NCBI RefSeq assembly: GCF_910596095.1
Contig: NC_056534.1
Coordinates: 36,317,588-36,381,587, forward strand
Reading direction: 5' to 3'
Length of the DNA stretch: 64,000 nucleotides
Source: Thunnus maccoyii
Taxonomy: Eukaryota; Chordata; Actinopteri; Scombriformes; Scombridae
The first letter of the stretch is position 1; every line of letters begins with the position of its first letter. The notes beneath the pieces were generated by a model that did not search any database, had not been told where the DNA came from, and worked only from the letters and a program-made list of their open reading frames with translations. The position numbers and the translations under genes were made by a program. Below are positions 12,872-23,194 of the stretch, one piece after another.

Positions 12872-15800
12872 ATGATTCATGTTTCAAGAACGCCGGAGTT
12901 CTCCAATTGTGGAAACATGAATTCAGTCTCAATGCACACATCCTCTGACCAAGACCAGAGCTCTATGGCAGGAGACAGAGGCAGGCAGAGGTCTCAGTCC
13001 TATTATAACACAGAGGATAAAAAGAATTGTGGTCTGCAGACACAAACAGAGGAAACCCATCTGAGACCTCGCTCCAGGTATGTCATTAATTCTTTTACTG
13101 ATTAGACATGTGCATTTGGATTTTGTGTAATTGATTTGGCAAAATTTGGATGGCAGACAAACAATTCACTACACGGAAAAGGTTGTCAAAAGGGTCATGA
13201 TTATTACTGAATATATAATTAATACAGTGGTCTGCTCTCTAGGTCTTTTTACAGTTACGAGACGTCAGACCTTTGCTCGGAATATGTCATGGGAAACTTT
13301 AACAGGTCCAGTCCACTGAGACAGAGGGCAAGCTCCCTACTGCAGTATCATGTGAACAAAAAGGAGAAAAGAGAAGGGGATGGGGGTGGTGTTCGAATCT
13401 CCCACAAGAAGTCCAAGTCTAAGCCAAGCAAGCACTCACCTTCAAGAGAACTTCATGGTACTGAAATAATATTCTGTAATAGCATGTAGATATTAGATTG
13501 ATTTTTGAAAATTTGAAAAAAAAAGCAATGTTTATTTATTTATGTAAATTTTATTTAGGCAGTAAAGGCAGCCTCAAGTCAGTGTCCATGATGACCATCT
13601 CTGAGTCAGACAACTGGGAGATTTGCGCCAACTCTGGGATGAAGTATGGACAGTTTGTGGACTGGGAGAAAATTGATCCTGAAGCTGCAGGGAGATACCA
13701 GCATATCCTGAAGAGTACGCACCAGGAGCTGAAAACTATGGGCCGACAGGGATTCTGGGCCATGCCCCATACGCTGAGGGCAAAAGCATACTACCACATC
13801 ATCCACGGCATTAATTCCAGGTTAACACTGTCTTGCTGAATATCATGCATTCAAATTTGAAAATTGTCTTTTCCATGATGAAGACAAGCATACATGTGCG
13901 AAAATAGTGCGTATATTTTAATAGACAAAGGTATGAATGTGGACTGTTCTTAAATCTGCAGCGGGTCTGTCATACCGGACAGAGACGTCTACTGCAAACT
14001 GGCGAAGAAGCACTTCGGAGAACAAAAACTCAGCACCCACCCAGTCCCGGAGTACATGGAGGCTGGAGAAATACCCAGGTAATTTTATGGGACCGTAGCA
14101 GGACTCCATACATCACATCAGCTTATATCTATTTGATTGATTTGTACTTTGAAGGCTCAAGCTACATGGAAGAGTTTTTGGATTTTTGGAAAATCTCTAG
14201 TCTAATGTGATGTGTAATTAAGCAAACAATATGCATGTATAGCACGTACCTTTATAGTGAAGTCACTAAAAATAGTCCACCAGCAGTGATGGATTTTTTT
14301 AAATAGGGAATCCCATGACAAAACTAGCCAGAGCAATACTTCAAGTATTGAGTTGTGTCCATTGATTTGCCACCAATTGCCATACCTGCTTTGCTCTTCT
14401 CTGTATTCCCAATTCGTAACAGTGTGATCAGACATAACCATGTATACATTTACTGGATGGGACTGAATGAGTTGTTGCTTGTTCTTCTCTTATCCAGATA
14501 CTGCCTCAACAAAACTGGCCTGAACTCTGTTAAAAAGATCCTTCTTTGCCTCGGCAAACACTTCCCAGACATGAACTTCTGCCCCATCCTTCCCGCCTTG
14601 GTCGCCCTCATTTTGCACTTCAGCCAGGATGAAGCTGAATGTTTCTACAGTGTATCCCAACTGATTTCCTACAACGACCCCAACAAGCGTTACATCGACC
14701 AGACCTTCCTGACCTACCGCGCTTCGTGTATGACCTTCGGAGATCTCGCCAACAAGTGTTGCCGAGGCATCCGTAAGCTGATTGCCAGCTCTCACCAGAA
14801 CCTTTTTGAGTTTTACTCTGACTGGATCATGTGGATCTTTGCTGAGCTTCCATTCACATATGCCATTAGAGTGCTGGATGTTTACCTGTTGGAGGGCTTC
14901 AAGGTTCTCTACAGGTTTGTTGCTGCTGCATTTTCACACAAAAACAAAAACCCTAAACCAAAATATGTGATTTCTCATTACTTCTGAAAAATTCATATGA
15001 AGGCTAAAAATATTTTAAAATGCTTCTTTGTAGGGTGGCATTGGCTTTGCTCAGCCTCTACAAAGTATCTGTGTCGTCTCGAGTTGCAGACGTGGAGGAC
15101 TTCAGAACGGATATGAAAAGGTTCGTGCAGAATGTCGCTCGCCACTGCACAGCCGAGAATCTTCTGGAAAGGGCCTTCATGATTCCGATGGCCACAAGGA
15201 GAGAGCTCAACCTCCTCTTCAATGCCAATAAAGACTCCCTCATGCAAAAAGGCGTCAGCGTCCACCAGAAGAGGTGGGTGAAAACAGAAATTTAAAGAAA
15301 TAAAGAAAAATATATAATAGATATAGAAAAAGACAATAGAAATAGAAAAAGAAAAAACAGCCAGTAAGCTTTAAAGTAATTATGTTGGGCTTTTCATGAA
15401 GTTTATTTATCTTATTTCAATGTCATATTCTCACCATCGCTATGTTTATGTTACTAAAGGCAGTCAGTCGATTCAGTGGACTTCAACAACTTCAGCTCCA
15501 GTGTTGTGACAGGGACGGAGATGAGAGTCGTCTGGGCCTGGATACCTGAGCGCTTCGCCCTTTTCAGTCCCATCAGGCTGTTTAGTATAGCTGAACATGG
15601 AAGGAGTCTTGCTTCGTAAGTAAACTTTGTTTAATGTGTTAAACCAGCTGAGAGACCACCTGTCACACTGAGAGTTAATGAGCTATTGATGTTTCTTTCA
15701 TAAATTAAAAAAAAGTCTTCATATTTTTTATTTTACCTGTTCATACATGCATTATTAAATGAGGCCAGGTCATTATGGATCAATAACTGCTGAACACCAC

Positions 15801-17229
15801 GTCCCAGCAGGGAAAAACTTACGTAACAGAAAGAGGCAGCGTGTTTTCACTATAAACATGTTTGCTTTGAGTGTGACAGTCAAGTGACTTACAGTCCAGA
15901 AGCAAACATTTTTCTATGATGAAAATTAACTCAACTTGAAACTTTTAATTCCTTACTAACATTTTTTTTTACTGACTTTTATTGATTTTATAGCATGCTA
16001 TTAAGCAATACTCCATAGAAAGTGATAATTTCATTTCTTTTCATCTCATCTTAATAAGATACAATGTTTTCTCCTCAAATAGAGGTATTGCTTCATCTGT
16101 AGTATATTCATTTAAAGGCTTGGTTTACTTATAAGTTACACTTTTTTCTCATTTCTCTTTATAGATTCTATTCCCAGATGGAGGGACACGAACCAGCAGT
16201 CTTGATTATCAAAACTGCAGATGAAGAGGTGACATGAGAAAACATATTGAATCTGATCATTTCTCTACTTACAGTCATGTGATTTCCATTTGGTTTAACC
16301 TAAAATTAAAACCTAGGATACCTTAATGATACTAATGATGATAATTAGTTTATGGAATAAATGTTGTATGGTACTGATTAGTATTTCTTTCTCAGGTCTT
16401 CGGTGCCTTCCTGTCAACAGATGTGATTGAAAGAAGAAAGCATGACTGTGAGGAACTTACATATTTTGGAACTGGGGAATGCTTTGTTTTCACGGTGAGA
16501 CCATGTCCGGCCTTCTTTTGCAAATATCCAACTCTAATTTGTCATATTCAGCATTAAGTCAGTCGATTTTGTGTCAACTTCATATATACATGTACATAAA
16601 TGTGTCAAACAATAAATAAAATGACTCTTTCAGCTTCGTCCCAGCATGGAGCGCTACCAGCAGGCTATGGTCAACATCATGACGAGGAGAGCTTCCCCTC
16701 AGCAGGGTCGAGTCAGCGGCGGTGCCCCCTCCCAGGTGTCTAATAATGGGAGCTCCCTCATCACCTCCACCGCGGTCAACGTCACCACGACCCTGACATG
16801 TCCTGCTGGGACCCCCCAGGACCCCAGCTACCTGACAATCCCCTTCACTGCCCCGTCAGAGAAACCCATGAATGCCAAAGACCCAAAGAGAGCCAAGGAA
16901 CAAGAAGCATCCATGTTCATAGCAGGAAGTTTCAATCAGCTCGTTATCGGTATGTCAAGTGAACATATTAAAAGAATAGAATTTTAGGGGAAAAAATAGT
17001 AATGTCAAGACATGAATTGTTGAAAATATCTATGTAATGCTGATGTGTACTTCTCTCAGGTGGCGACGGGGGGCATGCTCTCTGCCTACAGGAAGACCTA
17101 GAGGGAGGATACACAGAGTCTTGTGACACATTCAAGAGCAACCCACTCTGCAAGAGACATTTCAAGATCCAGTCCCTGGAAGTGTGGGGCATCCAGAACT
17201 CTATTTCCTTTTCTCACTGCTTTAAGTAA
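12872..17229 (+). CDS. TBC1D24-like protein (TBC domain plus TLDc domain)
   Basis: There are eleven coding exons: 12872-13077, 13243-13457, 13559-13820, 13962-14078, 14498-14914, 15034-15273, 15460-15615, 16165-16228, 16396-16494, 16634-16949 and 17060-17229. All borders are GT-AG and the phases fit, giving 753 residues and a TAA stop. From about residue 174 it aligns with human TBC1D24, with a Rab-GAP-like TBC domain (about 195-430; landmarks KILLCL, DEAECF, CMTFGDL, EGFKVLYRVALA) and a TLDc domain (about 495-753; WIPERFAL, EGHEP, FGTGECFVF). TBC1D24 proteins act in membrane traffic and the TBC domain binds phosphoinositides. Lys199 and Arg203 line up with the lipid-contacting Lys36 and Arg40 of human TBC1D24. 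The N-terminus is about 165 residues longer than human and rich in Ser, Arg and Lys. Identity looks moderate, so I read it as a paralog of TBC1D24, not the ortholog, and give no symbol. Confidence 0.93.
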
Positions 17230-17990
17230 AATAACGGAAGAGTAAAACAGAGAGCAGCTTTATAACTTTGTGTCCTTATGTTGATGATCTTTCCTTGGAC
17301 TTGATTTGTATGTAACTTTCAAATTTTTATTGTGTAAGTTCATATGTATACACACATTATGGAGAAAGATTTTACTTGACTTGTCTACATAACAAGTTTA
17401 TTTGTATGGCCTCATATCACATATCTTACTAAACTTTACAAGCTCACATAAACAATGCCCCTACCTACCCTGTCAGGCAACTCTACTGATTATACTGTAA
17501 CTGTAATTGTGCTGTGTGGACAGATAATCTGTTGTAATAGACAGTACTTTTTTAGGATGTGTATGTCTACTTCTACATGTTTTTTACCGGGGTCTTTTGG
17601 GCCATCTGCAAAAATAATTAAGACCTCATCTTCTTGCACTAAACACACGATAAATCTCAGTGAGGAAAGAGCAGAGCTTGCTAATTACCAACACTGACGT
17701 GCCTCCTGAACTCTCACCTTCTCAAGTTGGGGGTCAATCCTATAATACAAAGAAGAGAGAGAAGAGCAATGGGAAGCTCTTACACTGGTTTTAGATAACT
17801 AGCAGCAGCAGATATTAACATATTGTCTTTTATAAGAAAAAATGGTATGGTGAAGTTAAGTTTTTAAATGATTTGTGTTCTATGAATTATACTGTTGTAT
17901 TATTATTATTTTGCAGTTTATCTGCATTTGATAAACAATTAAACTTCAGGCACTTTTTACTGTGATGAACAGTTGTTTGTCTAATAAATT
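17230..17990 (+). other. probable 3' UTR of the TBC1D24-like gene
   Basis: This AT-rich sequence follows the TAA stop with no coding pattern. An AATAAA signal at 17983-17988 is a reasonable polyadenylation site. Around 17390-17480 a stretch beginning AAGTTTATTTGTATGGCC resembles a common teleost interspersed repeat, but the match is degraded and from memory. Confidence 0.5.
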
Positions 17991-18244
17991 ATTCAGATAT
18001 GTGATTTATTGTGACCTTTTTTTCAGAAGCAAGTGAGTTTCAGACTGAAAATATATTGCTATTGTAAAACTAGATCTTAACGCTCCCTAACTTCAAAATC
18101 TAAAAATTGTAAATACATATAGGCTACTACTAATAACTTAAGGCGTGTATCCGCGTGTGCGCGCATGCTTTACAGCTTTTGTACAGTAAGTGTACATAGG
18201 CAAATCACAATGTGACCCAAATTAGATACCTTTTCACTAGCAGC

Positions 18245-18470
18245 ATGGGCTCGTCGGGTGAAGTAAATAAAAATAAATGGCGACCATTCGAGGTCCAAGG
18301 TTTAAGAAACCATTGCTGCTTTCTAGTGCTGGTGGAACTATTGGAAGTCTGTCATAGAAGCTCATCTGAACTGGAAAACATGATTTTTGTGATAACAGAC
18401 GATAAAGCGTTTAGTACAGACAATAGACACGATCTCAGCAACAAAAATACCAGCAGGCCTGGACACCACT
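18245..18470 (+). CDS. possible orphan first exon, unknown protein
   Basis: An open frame starts at an ATG in moderate context (gcagcATGG). It encodes 75 residues beginning MGSSGEVNKNKWRPFEVQGL and ends at a perfect donor, CACT|gtaagt. The frame has a plausible coding composition (for example VLVELLEVCHRSS) but I do not recognise the family. The donor is in phase 1, whereas the first identified zinc-finger exon at 20053 needs phase 0. The two can therefore only join in frame if another exon lies between them. Otherwise this is a separate gene fragment or an upstream ORF in the zinc-finger transcript. Confidence 0.3.
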
Positions 18471-20052
18471 GTAAGTTGGTGTATGATTTGGAAGTGTCAA
18501 CTAGTCCTCTATAGTCATTGTTGAACTCGGTTGATACCGTTTTCTTCTGAGTAAAAAGGAAATTGTACATAAGGCGTACGTTCTTCCTATCTTTCTATAC
18601 CACGACACAGAGCAGATAAGTGCCAATAAAATATAATAGCCTAACCAAAAACAAGTTTCTGTCTAGATTTCAAACACCGAAATTACGTGGAGCATTTGAA
18701 TGCATCATGCAAAGGAACGCGTACCGACTCGAGAATATCGTATCTTGTTTAGCAAGCTGCGGTTAGCTATCTTTAAAGGTAACGCAGCTGAAGTTAAAAA
18801 CGACGCGGACAGAAGATGTGACAACCTTCGGTGTAAAGGATTATTAGAGAGGTGGGAGTGAATCTTAGTTTATATGCTCAACTGAATCTCATACTGCGAC
18901 AGCCGTAGCGTTAGCTAAGTTAGCTACCTAGTTAGCTCTTTTTGTGTTTCGTGTCTCAAACAGCTAACGTTACTTACATTCCATTTTTAGAGTCTCATCA
19001 GTAATACAGTAGTTAACGTTAATAATATATTCGTCAGGGTTCCTCAGCGATTATATATGGTTTAGTTACGTTTAACTCAACTCAAAAATAGTATGCTCTC
19101 CATGCCCATGATCAAATGTACCCCCATAATAAACAGCGTATGCTCTTATCTGAATAAGGCACTTTCCAATTCGGGATACAGTCTGTAACGTTAGCTCAAG
19201 TATCGTCTAGTGAAGTAACATTTTCAACGTTTAGCGTTGTTTGGGCCATTATTCCCTCATCCTCTTCGTCGTAAGTAATAGACCTTGCTGGTGATGTGCA
19301 GCTTGATCCCACGACAATCACAATTACACAGCTGTTTGGTGGATTGTTTTCATAGTAGCTATCTAAAGTGGAGATGCCACTAGATTTAAGCACAACCCGC
19401 AATGGGCCTTTGTGACTGTTTCACCTTGTGAGAGAGATGTAGGGTTAATTGTTAAAGAGCATCACCACATCTCTTTATACCTGGTAAAATCTCCAGGTGA
19501 TATCTCATTCATATCATTGTCATTAAAAGTCTTGAACTCATAACACACTGCATCTAAACAGTAGAGGCGTATATAATAGATGCATAACATAATCGAAGTT
19601 AACTTCAAGATAGAGCTGGCTGACTGTGTGAGAGAACAGCTGGATCTCTCTGCTTCATTATGTTATTCCCTGTCATCCTTATCATCCGACACAGCACATT
19701 CCCCATTGTTAGCAGTAAGAAAAAACCAGACAAACATAGGAGACAGTCAAATATTCCGAATACCAGACTTATCAATGAATGATGAGAATTACCATCGTAC
19801 CAAAATAACTAAACCCAGCAATGCAAAACATGCTCTAATGTTACAGTCAAACCAGGTCAAGTCAAGTTTTATTTGCATAGCCGATGCCATGTATCAGCTC
19901 TTTGGGTCTTATGGCAGAAATATGACAAGCTTAGTACCCTTTAATCTATTATACATGCCTTTAAAAGACCATCACTGAAACACTGTTGTAAAACAATAAC
20001 ATGATTTTCACTTGTGCTGTGTGTGTTTGTGTGTTTTATGTCATTATTGTAG
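18471..20052. other. region upstream of the zinc-finger gene, possible promoter and UTR exons
   Basis: CpG is locally raised around 18700-18910 (for example gaacgcgtaccgactcgag), which may mark the zinc-finger promoter and a non-coding first exon with a donor near 18780 or 18850. Two open frames of unknown meaning lie at 19196-19402 (minus, 68 residues) and 19580-19978 (plus, 132 residues). A short stretch at about 19852-19885 resembles a common teleost interspersed repeat. Confidence 0.4.
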
Positions 20053-20061
20053 GCTGCAGTC

Positions 20062-21454
20062 ATGGGCCCAGATGCTGCATCTGTCCCTAAAACAGAGTCT
20101 TCAGAGGAGAGTAAGTGTTGATGCTTCTTTCTATTTTAGAATATAGGTCAACATTTTAGTAACACGTTATTTATCTTTTCCTGCCTTATAAAGCTATTTA
20201 TGTATATCGTAGGGGTTAGGCAATTGATACAACCAAAACATCTAAAATATATAATAATAGTAAGATCCCAGAAATCATTTGAGTTTCCTCTGTGTGTTCA
20301 GTTCATTTTAGTTACTATGCCTTTGTTCCTCAGGTGCAGGAGAAGTCACTGTGAAGGTCATATCAGAATCAGATTCCAATGATGCCTCAGCTGCCACTGA
20401 GCCAGAGAACTTCAACCCGCCAGAGATCAACCTATCAGACAAGTGTTACCCTTGCTCCGTATGTGGCAAGATATTTGACAGACCGTCGAAGCTAGAGAGG
20501 CATAAACCCGTACACACGAGGAAGCCTAAGAGTCTTCACGAGTGTCAACATTGCGAGAAGAGTTTTACACAACTGGAGAAGCTGATCCGACACCAGAATA
20601 GCCACAGTAGGACTAACAAGCACCCCTGTCCCGACTGTGGAAAGGTGTTCAACAGGCCTTCGAAGCTGGAGAGGCACAAACACACACACGCAAAGAAACC
20701 GAAGGTGCCTCATCAGTGTTCCTACTGCATGAAGACGTTCAGTAAACTTAACAAACTTGTCCGTCATGAGCGAATGCACACAGGGGAGAAGCCTTTCACT
20801 TGCTCGGTGTGCGGAAAAGGATTCTCCGAGTCGGGTCACTGTAAAGCACATGAAAAGACGCACGAGGAACAGCCGGAAAAACCTCACTGCTGCATGGATT
20901 GCGGTATGTCTTTCTTCAAGGCCTCAGAGCTCCGCCGCCACTTCCGCTCCCACACGGGAGAGAAACCTTTCAGATGCGCCTTGTGCGAGAGCTGCTTTTC
21001 CCGCTCCGAAGGACTTAAAAGACACATGAGGAGCCACACGGGGGAAAGACCGTACATATGCATCATCTGCAGCAAAGGATTTTATTCCCGTCAGGATTTG
21101 AATATTCACGGCTTGACCCACTCGGGAGAGAAACCGCATCTTTGCCCCGTGTGTGGCAAAGGCTTCTCGCAGCTGGGAAACATGAAAGAACACGAGCAAA
21201 ACGTTCATATTAAGTCCGAGAAATATATTTGCAACGAATGCGGGGCGACCTTCACGCGGTACAAGTCGCTGACGAAGCATCAGCGGACGCACACGGGAGA
21301 AAGACCCTATCTGTGCCTCACCTGCGGTCGCAGGTTCTCGTGGAGCCATTCTCTAAGCAGACACCGGAGGACACACGCTCACAGACAGATGTCAGTGGAC
21401 ACGTCTGAAGATATGTTAAGTTTAGAAGGACCCTCTGAGAATCCCAGCAGTTGA
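20062..21454 (+). CDS. C2H2 zinc-finger protein, 11 fingers
   Basis: Two coding exons, 20062-20110 (its exon begins at the acceptor at 20053) and 20334-21454, join in phase 1 to give 389 residues. After an acidic, Ser-rich N-terminus, eleven C2H2 fingers run from about residue 57 to 364. Fingers 4-5, 6-7, 7-8, 8-9 and 10-11 are joined by TGEKP-type linkers, as in DNA-binding poly-zinc-finger proteins. The first fingers have unusual basic linkers (TRKPKSLH, AKKPKVPH). No KRAB, SCAN or BTB domain is visible. Fingers 1-2 and 3-4 look like a duplicated two-finger unit. The probable role is a nuclear DNA-binding regulator. I do not recognise a specific ortholog. The Met at 20062 is the first in frame in its exon, but an upstream coding exon is possible. 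Confidence 0.9.
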
Positions 21455-22574
21455 AAGTAGAAGTGAAATCCGTGTGAGGAGGACATTTCAACTCTAAGCA
21501 ATTTCTTTCGGTGCCACAGTCAAGCTATATACTAATCTGTGGTGCACTGAGAAGTGATTTTGAAGCTGTGTGACTATTCACCTTGCTGTGTGATATGTTC
21601 ATTTCATGTTAAAATCAGTTTGAAATTCTTAGTACAGGGCTTTTTTTACTCCCAATATTGCAGTTAAAATGTGCCTAAATATGGTATGTTTTGTCATTTG
21701 GGTGAACTATTTGAACTATTACACTACAGTATGTGGGGGCAGCTCTGTTCACATCTTTCATGACAGATTTGGACTTGCCTTTAGATAGACTGGAAGGATA
21801 TTTCATATCATGGAATTGATTCCTGTTTATTAACCAAAAAAAATCTGCCACAACCAAAGTAGAGTCAGGGCGCCGAAAGGCCTGAAACTCTTTATCTGAC
21901 ATGCAACCAAACTCATACGAGTCTCTGCAACTGTATGATTAATGGAGATGCCAGAATCTGAGTACATGTCTGTTTTCCATTAGTGATGAATCTGATGTAA
22001 TCTGCTACCTCACTATAACAGCACCGTAGAAGGCAAACAAAGAGTAACCAGCAACAAACTAGGTGCATGGTGAGTAGTTCAGTCATTTTCTTACGAGAAA
22101 AGTCGATCAAACTAAATTTGACTTCCTTTTTTTAAAAAATGATGTTAGCCAATTTCCAATAATAAACAGTTACATGCCAAAAAATAGGCCATTTTTATAC
22201 TCTTATATCAAATTATTCTTTTATTCTTAAACTTTTACAGAACACTAAATGCTATTCTAAATCAGAGCAGAAATTCTCTGTGCAGCTGTTTTGCCTCTCA
22301 CCACTAATTGGAAACACCTGCTGTGAGATCACTGATTACAGTGTGGCCAGAAGTGCAAGAACTTGAAAGTTTTAACAGTGAACTGAAGTGAATGAAGTGG
22401 TTTGAACCATATAGTGCAACAGCAGTTTTCCTCTGATATGAGTTGTATAAATGAATATGAAAACTTTTTTTCTTTTTATTCGAATTGGATTTTATATTGA
22501 GATGTAAAGCATATTTAATGTGTTGTTATGTAATCCACCGATTGCCATTGTGAGACTATCCACATACATGTGTC

Positions 22575-22580
22575 AATAAA
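22575..22580 (+). terminator. polyadenylation signal of the zinc-finger gene
   Basis: AATAAA lies about 1.1 kb after the stop, in AT-rich non-coding sequence and before the cfap52 promoter. The intervening 21455-22574 stretch is the probable 3' UTR and shows no coding pattern. Confidence 0.45.
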
Positions 22581-23013
22581 CCGATAGTTTGCATTGTGCT
22601 GATGTTCACTGTATAGTAACAACAAGCACAATGGGCCCCCTGCAGTCTTAAAGAAATATTCAAGTTAACGTGCTCAAATGTATTTTCTGTTGTACTGAAA
22701 AAGATGTGAATCGAACATTGATGTAAGAAAGTCTTTGAAAAGCTATTTTATACAAAATACAGCCACCATTAAACTGTCTTCATATAAAAGCTGAGATTTC
22801 TTTATTGTGTATGACGTTTATCATTGTGCATCAAAAAGTTCTGTTATTCGTTTTTACAGAAAAATATTCGATACCCGATTCGTCCCTTAACAGCACCTAA
22901 TTAGCTATTTTAAAATCGCCATTAATGTACCCATTTATCTTTTGGTTTTTATGTGCCATCTGGATTATGGCAATTTCCGACAGGACTTGAAGGCAGCACG
23001 GGGATTTCGCCAA

Positions 23014-23056
23014 CCAATGGCAGTAGCCGGTAGAACCCCCGCTGTTGCTAGGTAAC
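23014..23056 (+). promoter_or_regulatory. cfap52 promoter: CCAAT box and RFX X-box
   Basis: CCAAT lies at 23014-23018. GTTGCTAGGTAAC lies at 23044-23056 and is an X-box: the half-sites GTTGCY and RGYAAC are separated by one base. RFX transcription factors bind X-boxes and drive ciliary genes. The site ends 138 bases before the cfap52 ATG, the usual distance range for functional X-boxes. The gene encodes a motile-cilium protein, so the context is consistent. Confidence 0.75.
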
Positions 23057-23194
23057 GCTTGTTAGGGGTAACTCAGGCCTGTTTGCGAACATAACAGAAG
23101 CGTTAGTTTCCCCAACTAAATTCGCGTGTATTGATGAAAGTGGGCCTTTTTTAACAGTTAACAGGAAAAACATAATATACAGAGTTTTTCGGCC

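Noticed and set aside
12672-12875. 67-residue open frame before the TBC1D24-like ATG
   Set aside because: It overlaps the GC box and TATA box and so is promoter and 5' UTR sequence.
14490-14795. 101-residue minus-strand frame
   Set aside because: Antisense shadow of TBC1D24-like exon 5, which has clear protein homology on the plus strand.
20924-21349. 141-residue minus-strand frame
   Set aside because: Antisense shadow of the zinc-finger exon, produced by its repeated codon pattern.
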